This document shows, piece after piece, positions 1 to 5,133 of a stretch of DNA of 5,133 nucleotides. The stretch comes from an uncultured bacterium (GTDB lineage: Bacteria; Cyanobacteriota; Vampirovibrionia; Gastranaerophilales; Gastranaerophilaceae). Every line of letters starts with the position of its first letter. Within the stretch, counting starts at the first letter, position 1. The stretch is from positions 1-5,133 of the forward strand of contig URXH01000111.1 of the NCBI GenBank assembly GCA_900551675.1, written 5' to 3'. The position numbers and the translations under genes were made by a program. Below the pieces are notes generated by a model. That model saw nothing but the letters and a program-made list of their open reading frames with translations, did no database searches and had not been told where the DNA came from.

Positions 1-2
1 TG

Positions 3-63
3 CCTCCTAAAAAATTAAAAAAATCTATATATTTATTATTTCTGATTTTGCGTGTTTTGTCAA
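3..63 (-). promoter_or_regulatory. Consensus promoter and ribosome binding site of a divergent gene that starts left of the window
   Basis: On the minus strand a perfect -35 box TTGACA (63 to 58) is followed, after exactly 17 bases, by AATAAT (40 to 35), a 5-of-6 match to the -10 consensus. About 27 bases downstream is a perfect Shine-Dalgarno AGGAGG (8 to 3). The start codon should therefore lie only a few bases beyond the left edge of the window. The gene itself cannot be seen, so its product is unknown. It is divergent from clpB and shares its roughly 157-bp upstream region. The order and spacing of -35, -10 and ribosome binding site make this the best-supported promoter in the window. Confidence 0.72.
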
Positions 64-106
64 TATAAATAATTAATTAAACATTAATTTCTATGACTTT
101 TTACAA

Positions 107-148
107 TTTAACGTTAAAATATAATTATAAGAGTTTTTGTAAAAGGAG
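107..148 (+). promoter_or_regulatory. Likely clpB promoter (-10), adjoining palindrome and ribosome binding site
   Basis: A perfect TATAAT hexamer (120-125) is followed by a short leader and AAAAGGAG (141-148), which lies 9 bases before the ATG at 158. No good -35 is correctly spaced. TTTACA at 100-105 is only 14 bases upstream, so the promoter may need an activator or be non-canonical. The perfect 12-bp palindrome TTTAACGTTAAA (107-118) fills the spacer directly before the -10, where a repressor could block RNA polymerase. No CIRCE element (the HrcA heat-shock operator) was seen. Confidence 0.45.
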
Positions 149-157
149 TTGACGTGT

Positions 158-2755
158 ATGCCAAATTTTGAGAAGTTTACTAATTATTCTCAGGAGCTGT
201 TAAATTCTGCAGGAGCAATTATGCAGGAACACAGAAATTCAGAGATGCAGCCGGAGCATATAATGCTTGCCATGATTAAAGATAACGGAGCGATAAAAGA
301 TTATTTAACCGAATTAAAGCTATTGGAGCAGGGATTTATAAATAAAATTGTTTCTGTTGTAAATTCTTTTCCCACTATTTCCGGTCCGCCTTCGGGACAG
401 GTATTTTTGTCAACGCAGACATACAGACTGCTGGATCTTGCAGGGCAGCAGGCAGAGGAATTTAAGGATGAATTTATAAGCGCGGAAGCAATTCTTCTTG
501 CTATGACTAAACTTGATAATAGTCCTATTCAATTATTATTGAGAAATTACAATGTGGACACAAATAAAGTTTTAAATGTAATGAAAAAAATAAGAGGTAA
601 TAAAAAAGTGGATAATAAAAATGCTGAAGAAAATATGAAAGCACTTGAAAAATATTCAACTGACTTAACGGCTCTTGCTAGAAAAGGAAAATTAGATCCT
701 GTAATCGGCCGAGATGAAGAGGTCAGAAGAATTATTCAGGTTTTGAACAGACGAACAAAAAACAACCCTGTTTTAATCGGTGAGCCTGGTGTTGGTAAAA
801 CCGCTATTGTTGAAGGTCTTGCACAGCGTATCGTAAGGGGGGATGTGCCCGAAAGTTTGAAAGATGTCAAACTTGTTTCTCTTGATATGGGCGCATTAGT
901 TGCGGGTGCAAAATTCAGAGGCGAATTTGAGGAACGTTTGAAAGCTGTCTTAAAAGAAGTTGAAGATTCAAACGGCGAGATTGTAATGTTTATTGATGAA
1001 CTCCATACGGTAGTCGGTGCCGGTGCTACTGAAGGCTCAATGGATGCAGGCAACCTTTTGAAACCTATGCTTGCAAGAGGCATATTGAGAACAATCGGCG
1101 CAACAACAATTAATGAGTACCGTAAATATATTGAAAAAGACCCTGCTTTAGAAAGACGATTTCAGCCCGTTATGGTTGGTGAACCGTCAGTTGAAGATAC
1201 AATTTCTATACTCAGAGGTTTGAAAGAAAAATATGAAGTTCACCATGGGATTAGAATACTTGACAGTGCTTTGATTGCGGCTGCAAAATTATCTGACAGA
1301 TATATAACTGACAGGTTTCTCCCGGATAAAGCAATTGACTTAATAGATGAAGCAGCTTCATCTTTGCGTATTGAAATTGATTCAATGCCTGAAGAAATTG
1401 ATAAGATGATGCGTCAGAAAATTCAGCTGGAAATTGAACGTGAAGCCCTCAAAAAAGAAGATGATGAAGATGCAAAAACTAAAGTTGCTGATTTGACAAA
1501 ACAGATAGATGAATTGGAGGGTAAAATCGGTAAATTAAAAGCCCAGTGGGAGCAGGAAAAAGCTTCAATAACCGGTGAGGCAGGCATCAAAGAAGAAATC
1601 GAAAAAGTTAAAAATAAAATAGAAGAAGCTGAACGTAATACTGATTTGCAAACAGCTGCGGAGTTAAAGTATGGAAAACTGCTTGAACTTGAAAAGCAGT
1701 TAAAAGCTGTTCAGAATAAAGAAAAAGCCGATAATAAACTTTTGAAAGAAGAAATAGATGATGAGGATATCGCAAATGTCGTAAGCAAGTGGACAGGTAT
1801 CCCTGTTAATAAACTTGTTGAAAGCGAAAAGCAAAAGCTTCTTAATATGGAAGAAATTCTTCATAAGCGTCTTGTAGGTCAGGAAGAAGCTGTTGATACT
1901 GTTGCCGATGCAATCCGCCGTGCGCGTTCAGGATTGAAAGATCCGAAACGTCCGATCGGCACCTTTTTATTCTTAGGCCCGACAGGTGTCGGTAAGACTG
2001 AACTTGCAAAATCGCTTGCCGAATTTATGTTCAACGATGAAGATGCACTTATTCGTATTGATATGTCGGAATATATGGAAAAACATAATGTTTCAAGGTT
2101 AGTCGGCGCTCCTCCGGGATATGTCGGCTATGATGAAGGCGGTCAGTTAACGGAAGCTGTCAGACGCAAACCTTATTCTGTTGTACTGTTTGATGAAATA
2201 GAAAAGGCTCATCCTGATGTTTTCAACATTATGCTTCAAATTTTCGATGACGGACGTTTGACGGATTCAAAAGGAAGGACAGTTGATTTCAAAAATACAT
2301 TGATAATAATGACTTCAAATATCGGAAGTGATATAATTCTTGAAAATACATTGAATTCTATAGGCTCTCAGCAAAACTTTGAAGATACGAAAGAAAAAGT
2401 TCTTGAGGTTTTAAGAAGCAGGTTTAAGCCGGAATTTTTGAACAGAATTGATGAAACAATCTTCTTTAGAGCATTGAATATGCAGGATTTAACAAAAATT
2501 GTGGATATTCAAATGGATTATTTAAGAAAATTGTTGAAAGATCAGGAAATTGATTTTGAAATAACTGATGATGCTAAAGAATTTCTTGCAACGCGCGGTT
2601 TTAACCCTGTATACGGGGCAAGACCTCTCAAACGTGTAATCCGTCAGTTAATTGAAAATCCTCTGTCAAAACAGATTCTTTCACAAAAATTTCTGCGCGG
2701 AGACAAGGTCATAATTGATGTCGATAACGATGAAATTGTTTTCAAAAAAGCATAA
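158..2755 (+). CDS. clpB: ATP-dependent chaperone ClpB (Hsp100 protein disaggregase)
   Basis: ClpB is a cytoplasmic hexameric AAA+ machine. With DnaK/DnaJ/GrpE it pulls polypeptides out of stress-induced aggregates through its central pore, using ATP. The 865 residues show the full architecture. The Clp N-domain covers about 1-145. The first AAA+ domain has Walker A GEPGVGKT (208-215, K214), pore loop GAKFRGEFEERL (F253), Walker B E281 and arginine fingers R333/R334. A long coiled-coil middle domain (about 410-525) is what separates ClpB from ClpA and ClpC. The second AAA+ domain has Walker A GPTGVGKT (607-614, K613), pore loop GYVGYDEGG (Y655), Walker B E680, FLNR with R763, and sensor-2 GARPLKR (R822). 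All catalytic residues are present, so it should be active. The first pore aromatic is Phe where E. coli has Tyr, a conservative change. The start is ATG 158, 9 bases after AAAAGGAG. An in-frame TTG at 149 abuts that Shine-Dalgarno and is unlikely. The gene is monocistronic and ends at a terminator. Confidence 0.98.
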   Translation: MPNFEKFTNYSQELLNSAGAIMQEHRNSEMQPEHIMLAMIKDNGAIKDYLTELKLLEQGFINKIVSVVNSFPTISGPPSGQVFLSTQTYRLLDLAGQQAEEFKDEFISAEAILLAMTKLDNSPIQLLLRNYNVDTNKVLNVMKKIRGNKKVDNKNAEENMKALEKYSTDLTALARKGKLDPVIGRDEEVRRIIQVLNRRTKNNPVLIGEPGVGKTAIVEGLAQRIVRGDVPESLKDVKLVSLDMGALVAGAKFRGEFEERLKAVLKEVEDSNGEIVMFIDELHTVVGAGATEGSMDAGNLLKPMLARGILRTIGATTINEYRKYIEKDPALERRFQPVMVGEPSVEDTISILRGLKEKYEVHHGIRILDSALIAAAKLSDRYITDRFLPDKAIDLIDEAASSLRIEIDSMPEEIDKMMRQKIQLEIEREALKKEDDEDAKTKVADLTKQIDELEGKIGKLKAQWEQEKASITGEAGIKEEIEKVKNKIEEAERNTDLQTAAELKYGKLLELEKQLKAVQNKEKADNKLLKEEIDDEDIANVVSKWTGIPVNKLVESEKQKLLNMEEILHKRLVGQEEAVDTVADAIRRARSGLKDPKRPIGTFLFLGPTGVGKTELAKSLAEFMFNDEDALIRIDMSEYMEKHNVSRLVGAPPGYVGYDEGGQLTEAVRRKPYSVVLFDEIEKAHPDVFNIMLQIFDDGRLTDSKGRTVDFKNTLIIMTSNIGSDIILENTLNSIGSQQNFEDTKEKVLEVLRSRFKPEFLNRIDETIFFRALNMQDLTKIVDIQMDYLRKLLKDQEIDFEITDDAKEFLATRGFNPVYGARPLKRVIRQLIENPLSKQILSQKFLRGDKVIIDVDNDEIVFKKA

Positions 2756-2764
2756 AAATAAAAT

Positions 2765-2790
2765 GCCCTCATTTAAGAGGGCTTTTTATT
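2765..2790. terminator. Rho-independent terminator after clpB, probably bidirectional
   Basis: The six-base-pair stem GCCCTC (2765-2770) / GAGGGC (2777-2782) has the loop ATTTAA and is followed by TTTTTATTT on the plus strand, 9 bases after the clpB stop. Read on the minus strand the same stem is followed by ATTTTATTTTTA, so it can also end transcription of the converging gene. The last codons and the TGA (2771-2769) of that minus-strand frame lie inside the hairpin. Confidence 0.85.
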
Positions 2791-2951
2791 TCGCTTGTAT
2801 CGAGATAGTTTGTAACTTCTGTTTTTTCTTTTCTTAAATCTATATGTTTTACCTCTTCTTCATTTGAATTGAGTTCAGTCCTGGAAACACCATGTTTACA
2901 AAAATGTGTAGTTTGTGTTTTCTTATTGTCTTTATTAAACTCATAGATCAT
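2769..2951 (-). CDS. Hypothetical 60-residue frame, probably the C-terminal part of the frameshifted gene
   Basis: The frame begins MIYEFNKDNKKTQTTHF and ends DTSEIKSPLK, with its stop inside the terminator hairpin. It overlaps the preceding frame by ATGA (2951-2948) and has no Shine-Dalgarno of its own. If separate, it would depend on translational coupling. Its first 37 residues align without gaps to residues NEIEINKYHKG... of the preceding frame, with about 10 identities (E4, N6, K7, K10, K19, H20, T25, L27, K35, I37). That favours a duplicated module of one longer protein. Upstream in this frame an in-frame TAA falls at 2969-2967, right at the A7 run, so one added A would fuse the two frames. 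The function is unknown. Confidence 0.4.
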   Translation of the reverse strand: MIYEFNKDNKKTQTTHFCKHGVSRTELNSNEEEVKHIDLRKEKTEVTNYLDTSEIKSPLK

Positions 2952-3343
2952 AACAGACGAATTTTTTTATCCGAGCTTATTTTGTAATCTATTTTATTTT
3001 GTTTTAGATATTCGATATAACCTTCAGGCGTTGTGTTATAAGTTAAACCTTCTTTAGTAAATGAATTCTGCGGAATTTCTTTGCAATCATAATAGTCTGT
3101 ATATAAAAAAGTACTGTTATCAGAATGTTTCGCTATCTGTCTGCTTAGCTTGCCTTTGTGATATTTATTAATCTCAATTTCATTCCAATAGCTTAAATTA
3201 CCATTGTCGTAATGTAAAACATAAGCTGGTTTGTTATACTCATTATTTATCGTCAGATTTATATTTTTTCCGTAATTTTCAATTATAAAATCTTTACCTT
3301 CTTTTTTCCCCTGTGCTTTTAATTTTTTTATGAGAGAATCCAT
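2948..3343 (-). CDS. Hypothetical protein, middle fragment of the frameshifted gene (131 residues from the first ATG)
   Basis: This is the longest intact frame in the region and is what a gene finder would report. It begins MDSLIKKLKAQGKKEGKDF and ends DKKIRLL. The composition is hydrophilic, with a predicted helix first and then alternating strand-like segments rich in Tyr, Asn and Lys. No catalytic motif or known domain is recognised. The ATG at 3343 has no Shine-Dalgarno at a proper distance. The frame stays open upstream with protein-like sequence (NQAFIAYAYPIINKSEVPQ) but no ATG, GTG or TTG, so 3343 is probably an internal Met (residue 62 of the restored product). Its stop overlaps the next ATG as ATGA. 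If the gene is truly split, this part could still be translated only weakly. Confidence 0.55.
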   Translation of the reverse strand: MDSLIKKLKAQGKKEGKDFIIENYGKNINLTINNEYNKPAYVLHYDNGNLSYWNEIEINKYHKGKLSRQIAKHSDNSTFLYTDYYDCKEIPQNSFTKEGLTYNTTPEGYIEYLKQNKIDYKISSDKKIRLL

Positions 3344-3525
3344 AGATGTCTGCGGAACTTCCGATTTATTTATAATCGGGTAGGCATAGGCAATGAATGC
3401 CTGATTTGCGTGTTTGCTTATCTCTTTATATTGCGGATGTTGATAAACTGTTTTTGATTTTGTTTTTCCGCGTGATTTGCAAATCCTGTTTTTATATTGT
3501 TTTGTAAATAAATTCCTTCTATCAT

Positions 3526-3638
3526 AACCAGCCTTCTTTATTAATAAAAAAACATTTTCATATAAAAAATTGCTTTTTAACTTAATATATCTTAAAGTAT
3601 ATCTTTTAATAAAAGTACTTTTGTATAAAATTATTTGT
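3526..3638. promoter_or_regulatory. Divergent intergenic region with a palindrome before the phospholipase-like gene
   Basis: This very AT-rich spacer separates two divergent genes. For the plus-strand gene, TATAAA (3624-3629) is a possible -10; no convincing -35 was found. Directly upstream is the perfect 12-bp palindrome AAAAGTACTTTT (3611-3622). Overlapping it is a short hairpin, CTTTT-AAT-AAAAG (3603-3615). An 8-bp direct repeat TATATCTT occurs at 3586-3593 and 3598-3605. If TATAAA is used, transcription would start only a few bases before ATG 3639, giving an almost leaderless message. All assignments here are weak because of the base composition. Confidence 0.3.
3532..3537 (-). promoter_or_regulatory. 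Ribosome binding site that sets the start of the broken hypothetical gene
   Basis: AGAAGG on the minus strand (3537 to 3532) lies 6 bases before ATG 3525-3523. Neither of the downstream frames (ATG at 3343 and ATG at 2951) has a comparable Shine-Dalgarno. This is the main reason to place the true start here and not at 3343. Confidence 0.55.
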
Positions 3639-4313
3639 ATGAAAGTGCAGAAAGCTCAAAACAATATAAATTTCGGATTTAATTATAATACTCACAGAAA
3701 AATTGCTGAAACAGTAATTAAAAATGAGTTTCCTAAACTTGAAAAATATCTTCCGGTTATCAGACAGGCTGTACAAAGTCCTGATTTTGACGAATTGGGC
3801 ATAAAATCAAATTCGCACTTTTATTATCCGTTTGAAAGTTATTTTAAGCCGCGTTCCAGCTTTCTGGACTTTGACTGGTGCCATAATGCACGTTCAAAGT
3901 TTAATAAACATATTGATTTGATGTTTAAGAAGCACGAACTCGGGCGGTTTGAAGATATGGCTGAGCAGGCCGGCAGAGCTAAACATTTTCTTGATGATAT
4001 GAGTTCAGGTCTGCATGTTAAACGCGGAAATTTTATTGATAAATGGAAAGAGATGAGAGTTCATAGAGCTTTCGAAAATTTTGTATACAGGCATGAAGAT
4101 GAATTTATTGCAAAAAGTGTTAAATCTCCTGTTCAATTTAAAACACAGAGTTTTGACGATATATTTATGAGTGTTGTTAATGATACAAAGAATTCTGAAA
4201 TGCCGTCAAAAGACAATGTTGAAAAATGGAGGGTTATCGGTCAGAATTCTATAAATTCTGTTATGGACTCTTCACGTGTCTTTTTCAAAAAACTGTCTGA
4301 ATTTTTAGTATAA
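3639..4313 (+). CDS. Zinc-dependent phospholipase C-like protein
   Basis: The 224-residue, mostly helical protein matches the metal-ligand pattern of bacterial zinc-dependent phospholipase C (Bacillus cereus PLC type), which cleaves the head-group side of glycerophospholipids with three zinc ions. Visible ligands are H19 (THRKI), D49 (SPDFDE), H60 (HFYYP), H116, D120 and H126 (KHFLDDMSSGLH), then H142 and E146 (HRAFE). The spacings H-x3-D-x5-H-x15-H-x3-E equal those of H118, D122, H128, H142 and E146 in the B. cereus enzyme. The N-terminal Trp that binds zinc in mature PLC is absent, and no signal peptide is visible. The start is taken as ATG 3639, although it lacks a clear Shine-Dalgarno. 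The in-frame TTG at 3570 would add 23 hydrophobic residues encoded by AT-rich spacer and also has no Shine-Dalgarno. The NINFG at 9-13 is a short motif I associate with Gastranaerophilales proteins. The substrate is unproven; a nuclease-like or other phosphoesterase role remains possible. Confidence 0.75.
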   Translation: MKVQKAQNNINFGFNYNTHRKIAETVIKNEFPKLEKYLPVIRQAVQSPDFDELGIKSNSHFYYPFESYFKPRSSFLDFDWCHNARSKFNKHIDLMFKKHELGRFEDMAEQAGRAKHFLDDMSSGLHVKRGNFIDKWKEMRVHRAFENFVYRHEDEFIAKSVKSPVQFKTQSFDDIFMSVVNDTKNSEMPSKDNVEKWRVIGQNSINSVMDSSRVFFKKLSEFLV

Positions 4314-4315
4314 TT

Positions 4316-5071
4316 TTATCTTCCTCTTACAAAATCGTGCCAGTAGTTTTTGTCTGAGTCTTTCGGGTGCTGATTTGCAATAGCGTAGTTAGAACAGGTT
4401 ATTTGAGCTGTTTGATTTGATTTATATTCACAATAACTTTCTTTTGGAACTGTACAATTTGCATAATAATTTGTGCAGTTTGGATTATCTTTATGCTCCT
4501 GTCCCCATGGAATAACATAACCGTCAGTAGTGAACATAAAAACAAAATAATCAAGTCCGTATCTGTTAGGAGCTTTTTGCCCGTTTATGTCAATACATAC
4601 TTTAGGTCCGTTTTCACCTAAATTCGGGGAGTTGTCAAAGCCTATAACTCTTCCCTGAGTGTCCCAGAAATATCCGCTGAAATCGCAGCTGGGTCCGTGA
4701 CTTTTTTCTCCAGTGATATCTTTCCATTCGTATGCACTGCCTGAGAGTATGTTTCCATCGGAATCCGTTGAGCCGTATGCCTTATCAGAGTTTTTTAATA
4801 CAGAATTGAATTCTTTTGAAAATTCTTTTTGTGCCTTTATTGAACCTTCACTTGCCGCGTATTCGCTAACCGACATGTCATTATGCACCTGAAACATTTT
4901 AGCAGCCTGATTGAGATCTGAATAAGCAGCTTTTAACTGATTTTCTAAAACTTTATATTTATAATTTGTAATTAACGAGGGCATAGTCATAGCAGCAACA
5001 ACGCTGATAATTCCTAAGGTAATCAAAACTTCGGCGAGAGTAAAACCTGATCTTTTATTGTGATATGTCAT
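4316..5071 (-). CDS. Type IV prepilin-like protein (N-terminal cleavage/methylation motif)
   Basis: The 251-residue protein has a class III (type IV prepilin) leader: a short basic MTYHNKRSG, then FTLAEVLITLGIISVVAA. Prepilin peptidase should cut after G9, leaving N-terminal Phe, and E14 is the conserved Glu at mature position 5. Residues 10-34 form the hydrophobic helix that anchors the subunit in the inner membrane and packs in the filament core. An amphipathic helix follows (about 36-62), then a globular domain with six cysteines (129, 159, 199, 206, 214, 226), likely disulfide-bonded outside the cytoplasm. The segment DINGQKAPNRYGLDYFVFMF followed by TTDGYVIPWG (161-190) resembles the C-terminal domain of many Gastranaerophilales pilin-like proteins. 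No assembly genes are adjacent, so whether it is a major pilin, minor pilin or type II secretion pseudopilin is open. ATG 5071 gives a leader of usual length, though no strong Shine-Dalgarno precedes it. The stop lies 2 bp from the converging gene. Confidence 0.85.
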   Translation of the reverse strand: MTYHNKRSGFTLAEVLITLGIISVVAAMTMPSLITNYKYKVLENQLKAAYSDLNQAAKMFQVHNDMSVSEYAASEGSIKAQKEFSKEFNSVLKNSDKAYGSTDSDGNILSGSAYEWKDITGEKSHGPSCDFSGYFWDTQGRVIGFDNSPNLGENGPKVCIDINGQKAPNRYGLDYFVFMFTTDGYVIPWGQEHKDNPNCTNYYANCTVPKESYCEYKSNQTAQITCSNYAIANQHPKDSDKNYWHDFVRGR

Positions 5072-5076
5072 ATCAC
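5060..5076. repeat. Perfect 17-bp inverted repeat over the prepilin start codon
   Basis: GTGATATG-T-CATATCAC has two perfect 8-bp arms around one central base. The prepilin ATG (5071-5069 on the minus strand) lies within it. In RNA it can fold as a 6-bp stem with a 5-base loop, or a 5-bp stem with the AUG in a 7-base loop. In DNA it has the form of a dimeric repressor site. Confidence 0.6.
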
Positions 5077-5133
5077 TATTGTTGCATATATTATTGAAAA
5101 TGTAAATATGTTTGCCTGAACCCCTTGCTATAC

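Larger units (their letters stand above)
2769..3525 (-). pseudogene. Hypothetical gene of about 252 codons, apparently broken by two single-base losses in A-runs
   Basis: Three consecutive minus-strand frames look like one gene. It begins at ATG 3525-3523 with AGAAGG (3537-3532) 6 bases upstream, encoding MIEGIYLQNNIKTGF..., but this frame stops at TAA 3420-3418. The next frame is already open there and reads KTVYQHPQYKEISKHAN... on into the 131-residue frame ending at 2948. A third frame continues to 2769. Adding one A to the A5 run at 3455-3451 and one to the A7 run at 2968-2962 gives a single uninterrupted product of 252 residues. It is hydrophilic, rich in Lys, Asn and Tyr, with no signal peptide or membrane segment. 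Two parts of it align without gaps, suggesting internal duplication. I do not recognise the family; it resembles lineage-specific hypothetical proteins. Alternatives are sequencing error in the A-runs, transcriptional slippage, or truly separate small genes. The intact clpB, which also contains long A-runs, argues against pervasive error. Confidence 0.6.

Noticed and set aside
149..157. TTG at 149 as the clpB start (three extra residues)
   Set aside because: It directly abuts the GGAG of the Shine-Dalgarno, leaving no spacer. ATG 158 has 9 bases and gives the usual ClpB N-terminus.
1..157. CIRCE or other known heat-shock operator upstream of clpB
   Set aside because: Neither TTAGCACTC nor its inverted partner GAGTGCTAA is present.
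736..1083. 115-codon open frame on the minus strand
   Set aside because: It lies wholly inside the first AAA+ domain of clpB, antisense to strongly conserved motifs, and has no ribosome binding site or recognisable protein.
2948..2951. ATGA overlap as true translational coupling of two separate small genes
   Set aside because: Not excluded, but the duplication across the two frames and the A7 run exactly where the frames could be joined make a one-base indel the simpler reading.
3418..3480. Programmed -1 ribosomal frameshift joining the first two frames
   Set aside because: The A-runs are read as GAA AAA CAA and CAA AAA CAG, which do not form an X-XXY-YYZ heptamer, and no clear downstream stimulatory hairpin was seen.
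3570..3638. TTG at 3570 as the start of the phospholipase-like gene, giving a hydrophobic N-terminal extension
   Set aside because: There is no Shine-Dalgarno. The extension is encoded by AT-rich promoter-like spacer and has no convincing signal-peptidase or lipoprotein cleavage site. It was kept only as an alternative.
5072..5133. Upstream extension of the prepilin frame, or a tRNA or other gene end at the right edge
   Set aside because: The prepilin frame is open to the edge, but the extension contains no ATG, GTG or TTG and would give an overlong leader. No tRNA fold or RNA gene could be supported in the 62 bases.
1..5133. CRISPR array, insertion sequence, attachment site or rRNA
   Set aside because: No regularly spaced repeats, transposase-like frames, terminal inverted repeats with target duplications, or rRNA-like sequence were seen.

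Overview
The window (5,133 bp, AT-rich, roughly one-third G+C) looks like chromosomal DNA from a low-GC bacterium. Two traits recall the gut-dwelling Gastranaerophilales / Vampirovibrionia ('Melainabacteria') relatives of Cyanobacteria. One is a prepilin with the SGFTLAEVLITLGI-type N-terminus. The other is a phospholipase-like protein that opens with a short 'NINFG' motif. This placement is from memory of the lineage and was not tested by a search.

Layout: positions 1-157 are an intergenic region with divergent promoters. A consensus minus-strand promoter and an AGGAGG ribosome binding site serve a gene that starts just left of the window. A plus-strand TATAAT box leads into clpB, the disaggregase (158-2755, +). 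clpB ends at a strong hairpin terminator that also lies in the tail of the minus-strand unit coming the other way. That unit (3525 to 2769, -) is best read as one lineage-specific hypothetical gene of about 252 codons, split into three overlapping frames by two apparent one-base losses, most simply placed in A-runs. A divergent, palindrome-containing spacer of about 113 bp separates it from a plus-strand gene (3639-4313). That gene encodes a protein with the complete histidine/aspartate/glutamate zinc-ligand set of zinc-dependent phospholipase C. Tail to tail with it, only 2 bp away, is a minus-strand type IV prepilin-like protein (5071 to 4316) whose start codon sits in a perfect 17-bp inverted repeat.

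The genes do not form a pathway. clpB is a housekeeping stress gene. The other three are accessory and perhaps surface- or host-related. The most interesting points are the doubly frameshifted gene with an internal duplication, the phospholipase C-like protein with no visible signal peptide, and the palindromes at three gene starts.
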